A DNA stretch of 7,282 nucleotides from an uncultured Desulfarculaceae bacterium (GTDB taxonomy: Bacteria > Desulfobacterota > Desulfarculia > Desulfarculales > Desulfarculaceae): NCBI GenBank assembly GCA_937908275.1, contig CALERA010000111.1:1-7282 (forward strand), in the 5' to 3' direction. A model generated the notes under the pieces. It was not told the origin of the DNA. It was given only the letters and a program-made list of their open reading frames with translations, and ran no database searches. Numbering within the stretch: the first letter of the stretch is position 1; each line of letters begins with the position of its first letter. A program made the position numbers and the translations under genes. Of this stretch, positions 1-5,309 are shown piece by piece.

Positions 1-1
1 C

Positions 2-709
2 CGAAATGGTAAAAACTGTAACTTAATCCTTGGTTTCATGTCTGGGGGCAGGTCAATGGCTCCATCTCTGTCTTGGTTGAAGGCCGCACGTCCGAAGGAA
101 TTTATAGGAGATGGGCGACTCTGTTCTTGGATATCTACTGTAGCTGATCCGTCTGGTAGTCAAACTCTTTCAATGATAGCCCAACGCCTTGATTCGACGT
201 TCACTCGGTACGGTTTCTTAATTGATAATGGGCAAGAACTTCCGTCTGCGTTTGCAGGTGCTAGTATTGCTGTGATCGCTGCGCACGGTGGTATTCATCC
301 AGAGGGGCGCTTTTTTCAGGTCGTATCTGATGAAGGAATCTTAAGGGTGACGGCTAAGGATTTGGCTAATTCTCTCCGAAACATCGGCATAGCGATTCTT
401 TTTGTGTGTAGTGGGGGGCGTGCGGACAAACATCCAGGATCCCACACTACGCTTGGGTTAGCGAAAGATATGCTTGATCGCGGTTGTGCCGCTGTTATTG
501 CTTCACCATGGCCGCTCGATTCAAGCGTCCCTTCCCATTGGCTGCCAACATTTTTAAAATACTGGCAGTTAGGGTTGCCAATAATCACGGCGAATTTTCA
601 CGCAAATAATGCAGTAGATAAATACTTTTCACATGACCCGGCCAAGGGTCTGGCAATGACAATCTTTGGCAATCCAATGCTACGTAAATTAAATTCACCT
701 ATTTCTTAG
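2..709 (+). CDS. CHAT-domain (caspase-like) protein, C-terminal part; 5' end outside window
   Basis: This is the C-terminal part of a protein with a CHAT-like caspase-fold peptidase domain. The frame is open to the left window edge. The first ATG (38) lacks a ribosome binding site, so the real start is probably upstream. Counting residues from that ATG, the catalytic His is seen in AAHGG (H83) and the Cys in LFVCSGG (C124), each after a hydrophobic strand. The 41-residue spacing and the order His then Cys fit caspase/CHAT peptidases. The following AVIASPWPLD, the Pro/Trp segment and the final IFGNP are also CHAT-like. The family includes separase-like proteases that act with TPR proteins, gasdermins or type III-E CRISPR effectors, usually in stress or phage defence. 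No partner is visible here, so a defence role is inference. Base composition is A+T-richer than in the genes to the right, consistent with transfer. The domain call is fairly secure; substrate and role are unknown. Confidence 0.75.
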   Translation, partial: RNGKNCNLILGFMSGGRSMAPSLSWLKAARPKEFIGDGRLCSWISTVADPSGSQTLSMIAQRLDSTFTRYGFLIDNGQELPSAFAGASIAVIAAHGGIHPEGRFFQVVSDEGILRVTAKDLANSLRNIGIAILFVCSGGRADKHPGSHTTLGLAKDMLDRGCAAVIASPWPLDSSVPSHWLPTFLKYWQLGLPIITANFHANNAVDKYFSHDPAKGLAMTIFGNPMLRKLNSPIS

Positions 710-1151
710 GAAATTGCCTTCTAATTCTTACTTAATGCTTGTCCACCACAGCCAGGGGCTTTGGACGTATGACATCTCCCCAAGAAAAGGTCCATTTCGG
801 GAGGATTTTCGTCGTCGTGAATGGAATCGGCGTAGTTACGGTGTCGTGATTCATAAATCCTCGTGGCCGTGTTGAAGCAGGGGCGACCGTTGACGCTGAG
901 GAGTTCCTAGATCTTGGCTAGGGGTTGCAACTCTCCTTCTAGCACCTGGCGGGACAGCGTTTAGACACCGGTAAGCAGCCCAAGAGGCCTTCTTGAGGGT
1001 GTCCGCTCCAAACGGGGGCTACTCCACCAGGAACAATTCTTGGCACTTGTGTAAGAGCTGCAATAGCCAAGGGACTCATTCACCGTTGCCTCCTTCCAAT
1101 ACCCGGTTTTGGCATTCCGTGCTTACCTCCTGCTTACCTGGCAAAGATAAG
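710..1151. other. Gene-free stretch, probably decayed island DNA
   Basis: I find no intact gene, RNA gene or strong promoter between the CHAT stop codon and the hairpin at 1152. One minus-strand frame stays open for about 61 codons (906 down to 724). It continues upstream across in-frame stops (for example at 909-907) with protein-like composition, which could be a broken gene, but I cannot assign it to a family. A short tandem repeat of TGCTTACCT with an 11-base period lies at 1120-1141. The likeliest reading is degraded mobile-element DNA. Confidence 0.4.
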
Positions 1152-1175
1152 GGCCTAGGCCTCTCGGCCTAAGCC
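1152..1175 (-). terminator. Hairpin 3' of the tRNA-Thr fragment, probable tRNA terminator
   Basis: On the minus strand GGCTTAGGCC and GGCCTAGGCC form a 10-bp stem with one G-U pair around a GAGA tetraloop. A weak T-rich tract (CTTATCTTT) follows. It lies 11 bases beyond the CCA end of the tRNA-Thr fragment, the usual place for a tRNA terminator. This suggests that original chromosomal 3' flank was kept together with the tRNA half. Confidence 0.6.
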
Positions 1176-1186
1176 ACTGTAATTAC

Positions 1187-1233
1187 TGGAGCCGGCGATG
1201 GGATTTGAACCCGCGACCTGCTGATTACGAATC
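1187..1233 (-). pseudogene. tRNA-Thr(CGT) 3' half, att-site-like remnant
   Basis: Read on the minus strand, this stretch holds the anticodon loop TTCGTAA (anticodon CGT, Thr), the 3' anticodon stem, the variable loop, the T-loop TTCAAAT, the 3' acceptor strand CGCCGGC, discriminator T and an encoded CCA. No D-arm or 5' acceptor strand (expected to resemble GCCGGCG) is found beyond 1233; the sequence there becomes unrelated. The T-stem contains a C-A mismatch, which suggests decay. Tyrosine integrases commonly cross over at the anticodon loop of tRNA genes and leave such displaced 3' halves. This is therefore best read as an attachment-site scar, with the 5' side facing the integrase. It cannot make a functional tRNA. 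Confidence 0.75.
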
Positions 1234-1268
1234 TGCCATATCCGGCCACAAAACAAGGGTATTGTTTT

Positions 1269-1303
1269 TATACTTGAAGTATACGCACCAAATAATATAT
1301 GAT
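1269..1303 (+). promoter_or_regulatory. Candidate integrase promoter with a palindrome over the -35
   Basis: A perfect 15-base palindrome, TATACTTGAAGTATA (7+1+7), occupies 1269-1283. It contains a possible -35 element, TTGAAG (1274-1279). TATGAT at 1298-1303 would be the -10 with an 18-base spacer; TATATG at 1296 (spacer 16) is an alternative. The palindrome could be an operator for a repressor or a binding site for the integrase itself. The surrounding DNA is very A+T-rich, so the promoter call is moderate; the palindrome is directly visible. Confidence 0.45.
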
Positions 1304-1348
1304 AATGTTCTATAATCACAATGGTTTACTACACTTTAAGGTGCAACC

Positions 1349-2542
1349 ATGGCCTTGCTCGTTGAATGCCCGAAATGCAAAAAACGTTTAGCTGCAGACG
1401 CCAAGGTATGCAAAAGCAAAACTGGCAAGGGGTGCGGCGCCACCATCCCTGCCAAGAGTAGGGTTTTCTGGGCCTTGTATTGGGCCGATGGCAAGGCTCG
1501 CCAAAAGCGTTTTGGCGATAGTGAAAGCACCAGCGAGAATAAGACCGCCGCCGAATACTTTCTCAGCAAGATAAACATCAAAATTAGGCGTGGTGAATAT
1601 GCCGAGATTCAGGACAAGCCCCGTTTATTGATTCGGGACTTTATTGAAGATCATTATCGCCCATGGTGCCAGACCAATAACAAAGGTTATGAAAACGGCA
1701 AGCGTTTCTGGTTGAACAATATCGTGCAGATGTGGGGCAACTTAGCTCTGGACGAGTTGGGCTATGCTCAAGTCGCCTGGTATCAGAAACAAATGAAAAA
1801 CAAAGGTACCCATGTTACCTTTAATCGCGTTCACTCTACCCTCTCCCACATGTACACAATTGCCCGCAAGATGAAGCTGGTGGACGGCAACCCTATTGCC
1901 GACACCAACGAGTTAAAATGGAAAGAGGAGTATCGAATTCGGTACCTGACTTTGGAGGAAACCGCGGCGCTCATCAAGGCTTGCCCAAATCATCTACGGC
2001 CCATGGTGTTGACCGCTTTACATACCGGCATGCGGAAGGGTGAAATCTTGGGGCTTCGTCTGGGGGAGCATGTTGACTTGGACTCGCTCAACATTTCCCT
2101 GAAAGCCGAGGAAACCAAAGGCGGCAAGGACCGGCATATCCCAATCAATAAAACCCTTCTGAGCGTGCTTAAGCAGGTAGCAATGGGCAAGGAGGCCGGT
2201 GATTATATCTTCAGCAAACCGGATGGCAGCCCTTTTGTTGACGTAAAACGCGCATTCGGCAGTGCCTTAAAGAAGGCCCAGATTAATGGAGCCACCTTCC
2301 ACACCTTGAGGCATACTTTTGCCAGCCACCTAGTCATGGCCGGGGTTGACCTCTACACAGTGGGTGATCTGCTGGGCCACGCCGACTACAAGCAGACCCA
2401 GAAGTATGCCCATTTGAGCCCCGACCACAGGGGGCGCGCAGTTTACTTTTTGGACAAAATTTTTTCGGAGACCGCGCCTATTACCAACTCTATTACCAAA
2501 GCCTCCCAGGATGCGCTTAAGGTCAATAATATTAGCCAGTAA
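1349..2542 (+). CDS. Tyrosine-recombinase integrase with zinc-ribbon-like N-terminus
   Basis: This is a site-specific recombinase of the phage-integrase family that would cut and rejoin attachment sites of an integrating element. It has 397 residues. The N-terminus carries four cysteines (C7, C10, C21, C29) in a zinc-ribbon-like pattern, followed by an arm-binding-like segment (about 39-75), a core-binding domain (about 95-185) and the catalytic domain (about 195-370). The catalytic set is complete: R229 (TGMRKGE), K257 (TKGGKDR), H318 and R321 (HTLRH), H344 (LLGHAD) and nucleophile Y353 (KYAHLS). AAGGTG five bases before the ATG supports this start. The gene is intact and probably functional. 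It ends 18 bases before a tRNA-Pro 3' half, the usual arrangement for an integrase next to its own att site. Its composition matches the A+T-richer left part of the window. Confidence 0.95.
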   Translation: MALLVECPKCKKRLAADAKVCKSKTGKGCGATIPAKSRVFWALYWADGKARQKRFGDSESTSENKTAAEYFLSKINIKIRRGEYAEIQDKPRLLIRDFIEDHYRPWCQTNNKGYENGKRFWLNNIVQMWGNLALDELGYAQVAWYQKQMKNKGTHVTFNRVHSTLSHMYTIARKMKLVDGNPIADTNELKWKEEYRIRYLTLEETAALIKACPNHLRPMVLTALHTGMRKGEILGLRLGEHVDLDSLNISLKAEETKGGKDRHIPINKTLLSVLKQVAMGKEAGDYIFSKPDGSPFVDVKRAFGSALKKAQINGATFHTLRHTFASHLVMAGVDLYTVGDLLGHADYKQTQKYAHLSPDHRGRAVYFLDKIFSETAPITNSITKASQDALKVNNISQ

Positions 2543-2559
2543 ACTTATCAGCCCCTATT

Positions 2560-2605
2560 AATGGGGTTCAGGGGGGCGCTGGTTCAAATCCAGTCGTCCC
2601 GACCA
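2560..2605 (+). pseudogene. tRNA-Pro(GGG) 3' half, candidate attachment site of the integrase
   Basis: The stretch starts at the anticodon loop ATGGGGT (2561-2567, anticodon GGG) and continues with the stem TCAGG, the T-arm CTGG-TTCAAAT-CCAG, the acceptor strand CGTCCCG, discriminator A and CCA. C1-G72 pairing with A73 and this loop are typical of bacterial tRNA-Pro. The 5' half is absent: upstream lie only 17 unrelated bases and then the integrase stop codon. The break at the anticodon loop matches the usual crossover point of tRNA-targeting integrases. This is therefore a likely attR, with the intact tRNA-Pro expected outside the window at the other end of the element. Confidence 0.8.
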
Positions 2606-2652
2606 GCAAAAAAATCAGGGGTTGGGCCACCTGGCCCGGCCCCTCGTTTTTT
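2568..2652 (+). repeat. Direct repeat, copy 1: tRNA-Pro 3' part plus terminator
   Basis: This 85-base segment recurs in the same orientation at 4802-4882. The copies differ by AA/GC in the T-loop (2587-2588), four extra bases between the A-run and the stem, and the three-base difference CCT/AAC in the terminator loop. Sequence on either side is unrelated. The similarity passes beyond the tRNA end through the terminator, which is longer than a usual att core. Confidence 0.85.
2618..2652 (+). terminator. Rho-independent terminator after the tRNA-Pro fragment
   Basis: GGGGTTGGGCC and GGCCCGGCCCC form an 11-bp stem with two G-U pairs around an ACCT loop, followed by TCG and six T. On the minus strand the two G-U pairs become C-A mismatches, but the stem is still strong and is followed by a T-run (the A-run at 2608-2614). 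It may therefore also stop the minus-strand HD-gene operon that converges on it. Confidence 0.8.
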
Positions 2653-2790
2653 GCCAGCCATCAATTAGGGGTCACCTGCCGCGAGTTGGGCTCCCGGCGG
2701 CCTTCCGGATGACCAGGGCGGGGCTGGTCGCCATCCCTCCCACCGGCCCGCCGAAGCTTAATTCACTCACCTGAAATCAGAAATTCGTTT

Positions 2791-2805
2791 CTTCGGCTAA
2801 CGAAG
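2791..2805. other. Small inverted repeat downstream of the HD gene
   Basis: CTTCG and CGAAG form a 5-bp stem with a 5-base loop, just beyond the stop codon of the minus-strand HD gene. TTCGTT/AACGAA offers an overlapping alternative pairing. No T-run follows on the minus strand, so it is a poor terminator by itself. The rest of 2653-2815 shows only a GACCAG/CTGGTC inverted repeat and no gene. Confidence 0.25.
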
Positions 2806-2815
2806 GGACTGAGGC

Positions 2816-3367
2816 TCACCGTCCGCGGACCAAGGCCTGGATCTCGGCGTGGTAGCCCAGGTAGCGCTCCAGGGTGATCTGATTCTTGCCGTAACGCGGA
2901 AAGGCGCGCAGGATTTCTTCGAAGCGCTCCTCGGCCTCCAGTTCGGTGCGCACCAGGCCGGCCGGGTCGGTGATGATGTCCACCAGGCGGTCGGCGTAGA
3001 TGACGATGCGCTCCTCCAGGCGGCGCAGGGTGTAGTCCTTCACCGGCAGGCCCAGCTCGATGGCCTCCGGCGCGGTGAGCCCGCCCCGGATGTGCTTCTC
3101 CATCACCGCGCACACCTCCTCCGGCAGGCCCAGCTTGAGGCCCAGCTCCGCCCCCAGGCGGCCGTGGGGTATGTCGTGGGTCTGGGTCTTGCCCAGGTCG
3201 TGCAGCAGCGCTCCCCGGGCCACCAGGTCCAGGTCCATCTCCCTGCCCGTGCGCCGGGCGATCTCCAGGGCCTTCTCGGCCACCTTGAGGGAGTGTTCCA
3301 AGTCCTCCTCGTTCATGCCCTGATCTCTGAGCAGGGCCACGTCTGCCTCGCGTATGAGCTTGTCCAT
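2816..3367 (-). CDS. HD-domain metal-dependent phosphohydrolase, TIGR00295-like
   Basis: This is a predicted cytoplasmic metal-dependent phosphohydrolase of the HD superfamily, 183 residues, the usual size for a stand-alone HD protein. The metal-binding set is visible in order: H25 (EHSLKVAE), H56-D57 (LLHDLGK), H92 (MEKHI) and D126 (YADRLVD), with a further conserved H68 in PHGRLGAE. The run TQTHDIPHG, then GLPEEV, GLPVKDY and LEERI, resembles the TIGR00295 subfamily known from archaea and some bacteria, whose substrate is unknown. The start is supported by AAGGAGG five bases before the ATG, overlapping the stop codon of the upstream gene 12 bases away. It is thus the last gene of the chrB operon. 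Enzyme class is secure; substrate and link to chromate are not known. Confidence 0.88.
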   Translation of the reverse strand: MDKLIREADVALLRDQGMNEEDLEHSLKVAEKALEIARRTGREMDLDLVARGALLHDLGKTQTHDIPHGRLGAELGLKLGLPEEVCAVMEKHIRGGLTAPEAIELGLPVKDYTLRRLEERIVIYADRLVDIITDPAGLVRTELEAEERFEEILRAFPRYGKNQITLERYLGYHAEIQALVRGR

Positions 3368-3379
3368 GAGAGCCTCCTT

Positions 3380-3670
3380 CTATTTCACCCCAACCTGGGC
3401 CAAGGCCCCGGCCACGGCGTCAAGCCCGGGGCCTTCGGGCAGGGCGTGTCCCACCTTGGCCTTGAGGTCCTCCACCAGGTGCATGACCAGCTCCTGCCCC
3501 GCGCCGGGTCCAAAGAGGGCCTCCGCCTCCTGGGCCAGGGCCAGGACCCGGGTCAGGTCGTGGCGTCCGGCTTTGCATGCCGGGTCGTTGTCGATCCATT
3601 CGTGCAGGGCGCGGCAGTCCTGGCCGGTCCGCTGCTGACTGCTCAGACAATGCTTGGGTACGGGAGGCAT
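3380..3670 (-). CDS. Small DUF6915-like protein
   Basis: This is a 96-residue soluble protein of unknown function. The first half contains SSQQRTGQD, LHEWID, a following RHD and then EALFG. This order resembles the small DUF6915 family (H-x-SS, LHxWxD, RH, ExxFG) as I remember it; the C-terminal third is less alike. It has no signal peptide or membrane segment. It has an excellent ribosome binding site, AAGGAG seven bases before the ATG. It starts 23 bases after chrB stops, and only 12 bases separate its stop from the HD gene start. That a gene is present is well supported by the ribosome binding site, spacing and operon position; the family assignment is tentative. Confidence 0.75.
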   Translation of the reverse strand: MPPVPKHCLSSQQRTGQDCRALHEWIDNDPACKAGRHDLTRVLALAQEAEALFGPGAGQELVMHLVEDLKAKVGHALPEGPGLDAVAGALAQVGVK

Positions 3671-3693
3671 TCTTTTTCTCCTTGCTGGTCGGC

Positions 3694-4674
3694 TCAGGTG
3701 AACGAGGCGTGGAGCATCTCGAAGACGTCCATGCCCTTTTCCAAGGCTTCCCGGTCGTTGGCGGCCGTGAGCGATATGCCGCGCAGGATTTCCTGCGCAC
3801 CGCGGGCCTGCGGTGCATCGTACAGGCCGTCGTGGAGGTCCATGACATGCACGATGCGGGCTAGACGGGCCAAGGCCTTCTCCTTGAGCCCAAAGGCCTT
3901 CATGAGCACCTCGAAGGTGCACCAGGGTCCCAGGTGGCTGAATTCGCCCCCTATCAGGTCAAAGCCCACCGCATCCGGGGGCAGGGGGCCGCCCTCGGGC
4001 ATGAACTCAAAGCGGGCGGAGGGATCTATGTAGCGGCGGATGAGCCAGGCCGAGGCCATCCGGTCCACGAAGGGCTTGGTCCGGGTCACCCACAGGCGGC
4101 CCTGGTAGTCTTCCTTGCGGCGGAGGGCCACGCTCGGACGCGCCGGCTTGCCGGAGGCCGCCTGCTTGGTCGCGCGCAAGGCTGTAACCTTCTCATCCAG
4201 AGCCGTCAACCGGCGGCCCAGTTCCAAGCCCTCCGGCAGGGCGAAAAAATCCATTCCCGCCAGTTCCAGGTGCTGATCCTTCAGGTGCTTGATTTGCCCC
4301 GCCACCTTCTTGATGGATTCAATGGTCTGGTCAGTCCCGGGGGCGGAAAGCGTCCGCTCCAGGGCTTCCACCTCCGGCTCCAGGGCGCGGTAGGCCAGGG
4401 AGCGGGCCTGGTTGAACCGAGCCCGCAGGGCCGCTCCGTCCAGAAAGGCGGTGCGCTCGACGGTCACGAAGTCCACCTCGCCGCCCAGGGTCTCGATCTC
4501 CTGGGCCAGCCAGGAAAGCAGCTCGCGGTGCTCCCCGCTGAAGGGGAGCAGATAGACCGATCCCTTGAGGTGCAGCGCCCCGGCCTTGGAAAGCCGCCGC
4601 CAGACCTTCATGCGCGCGGCCACCGGCTTGGCCGGGAGGGTGTGGAAGAAAAGAAGCCACTTGGCATCGCCCAT
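3694..4674 (-). CDS. chrB: ChrB-type chromate resistance/regulatory protein
   Basis: This protein of 326 residues belongs to the ChrB family. The N-terminal domain (about 1-75: KWLLFFHTLP, VWRRLSKAGA, GSVYLLP) is of ChrB_N type. A helical middle (about 75-170) and a basic linker lead to the ChrB_C domain (about 185-326), marked by LWVTRTKPFVDRMASAWLI, a later GFDLIGGEFSHLGPWCTFE and IVHVMDLHDG. Known ChrB proteins sense chromate and control the chrA efflux gene. Here no chrA lies in the window, so the role may differ. I chose the ATG at 4674, which has GGAG seven bases upstream; a TTG six codons earlier is in frame but has no comparable site. The gene heads a three-gene operon with a recognisable promoter. 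Confidence 0.85.
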   Translation of the reverse strand: MGDAKWLLFFHTLPAKPVAARMKVWRRLSKAGALHLKGSVYLLPFSGEHRELLSWLAQEIETLGGEVDFVTVERTAFLDGAALRARFNQARSLAYRALEPEVEALERTLSAPGTDQTIESIKKVAGQIKHLKDQHLELAGMDFFALPEGLELGRRLTALDEKVTALRATKQAASGKPARPSVALRRKEDYQGRLWVTRTKPFVDRMASAWLIRRYIDPSARFEFMPEGGPLPPDAVGFDLIGGEFSHLGPWCTFEVLMKAFGLKEKALARLARIVHVMDLHDGLYDAPQARGAQEILRGISLTAANDREALEKGMDVFEMLHASFT

Positions 4675-4681
4675 CAACAAA

Positions 4682-4686
4682 CTCCG
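4682..4686 (-). promoter_or_regulatory. Ribosome binding site fixing the chrB start
   Basis: On the minus strand CGGAG ends seven bases before the ATG at 4674. It lies inside the extended frame that would begin at TTG 4692, so it favours the shorter protein. Confidence 0.7.
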
Positions 4687-4700
4687 TATCAATTGATTTC

Positions 4701-4729
4701 AATGTAACATCTGTTTCATAAGCAATCAA
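4701..4729 (-). promoter_or_regulatory. Sigma-70-type promoter of the chrB operon with embedded operator
   Basis: On the minus strand TTGATT (4729-4724) and TACATT (4706-4701) are separated by exactly 17 bases. Between and partly over the -10 lies an imperfect palindrome, TGAAACA-GA-TGTTACA (4718-4703), with six of seven positions symmetric. A repressor bound there would block the promoter. ChrB itself or a nearby regulator is a candidate, by analogy with ChrB-controlled chr operons; this is inference. Confidence 0.6.
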
Positions 4730-4801
4730 GGGGCGCTGACGGTGCAATCTGGTTTTTTGGGCCCGGCCGATTGAGGCGGTTCGCTTGCTCCCTGAAAGTG
4801 C

Positions 4802-4882
4802 TCAGGGGGGCGCTGGTTCAGCTCCAGTCGTCCCGACCAGCAAAAAAGGGGTTGGGCCAAACGGCCCGGCCCCTCGTTTTTT
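4802..4882 (+). repeat. Direct repeat, copy 2: decayed tRNA-Pro 3' part plus terminator
   Basis: This matches 2568-2652 in the same orientation, covering the tRNA-Pro variable loop, T-arm, acceptor 3' strand, CCA and terminator. The T-loop reads TTCAGCT in place of TTCAAAT, so the universally conserved A58 is lost. No GGG anticodon loop is present; CCTGA and TCAGG do flank a six-base AAGTGC just upstream, which may be a degraded anticodon arm. It cannot be a working tRNA. With copy 1 it encloses the chrB operon, a segment of about 2.2 kb. Confidence 0.8.
4848..4882 (+). terminator. Rho-independent terminator in repeat copy 2
   Basis: It has the same 11-bp stem as the terminator at 2618-2652 (GGGGTTGGGCC/GGCCCGGCCCC) but an AAAC loop, followed by TCG and six T. 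The stem sequence is identical between the copies although the loop has changed. Confidence 0.75.
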
Positions 4883-5309
4883 AACCTCCCACCCTGCCAA
4901 CGCCCCCCGGGGCGTCCTCTCCGGCTTGGGTCCGCCCCCAACGCCAGGCCGGCGCCGCACCCCCGCCTCTCACCGTTTGGTGACAATTCAGAACACTGCC
5001 TGGTGGGCTGATATGGCGCTGGCGCACGCCTCGCCAACCTGGAACCGTCCCCAACACCAGCCCATATCTCCTTTGCTTTAATCACCATCTTGGTGTTTTA
5101 CATCAGTGCAACAAACACCAGATCATCGATCGTGGTCGCCGCGCCCTGGCTTCACGCCGTCCTCTGGAGGCGCTTTCGCCCGCCTCCTTATGCCGTGATA
5201 CAGCCCGTAATGGCTCCGACAAAATTGTTAGGGTACTTCTTTCACCCACCTGAATTTGGGATAAACTATTAAGAAGCTCACTGCCTTCCGCCACGCCAGG
5301 AGTGCTGTG
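4883..5309. other. Gene-free stretch upstream of ercA
   Basis: No gene with a ribosome binding site or recognisable protein is seen. Two inverted repeats stand out: TGGTGTTT (5091-5098) with AAACACCA (5113-5120), and GGAGGCG (5166-5172) with CGCCTCC (5181-5187). Neither is followed by a T-run, so they are not clear terminators. The ercA promoter should lie between about 5190 and 5290, where the DNA is more A+T-rich (for example around ATAAACTATTAA, 5261-5272), but I see no convincing -35/-10 or sigma-54 pair. Confidence 0.4.

Noticed and set aside
1120..1141. Start of a CRISPR or longer tandem array
   Set aside because: There are only two copies of a nine-base word with an 11-base period and no further units.
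1187..1233. A functional tRNA-Thr gene
   Set aside because: The D-arm and 5' acceptor strand are missing and the T-stem has a mismatch, so only a 3' half is present.
2849..4033. A 394-codon open frame on the plus strand
   Set aside because: It lies opposite the HD, DUF6915-like and chrB genes, which have clear motifs and ribosome binding sites. It is a shadow of G+C-rich codon usage and its low-complexity translation resembles no family.
4728..4765. Possible third tRNA-Pro-like remnant (GGGGCGCTG followed by a T-run)
   Set aside because: Only about nine bases match, with no T-loop or acceptor strand; chance is likely in such G+C-rich DNA.
4726..5088. A minus-strand open frame of 120 codons across repeat copy 2
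   Set aside because: It includes an antisense translation of a tRNA 3' end (SGRLELNQRPP), a well-known spurious motif, and has no ribosome binding site.
5210..5240. Sigma-54 promoter upstream of ercA
   Set aside because: TGGC and TTGT are present but the spacing is too long for a -24/-12 element.
5090..5272. A plus-strand frame of 60 codons before ercA
   Set aside because: It has a TTG start, no ribosome binding site and no recognisable family.
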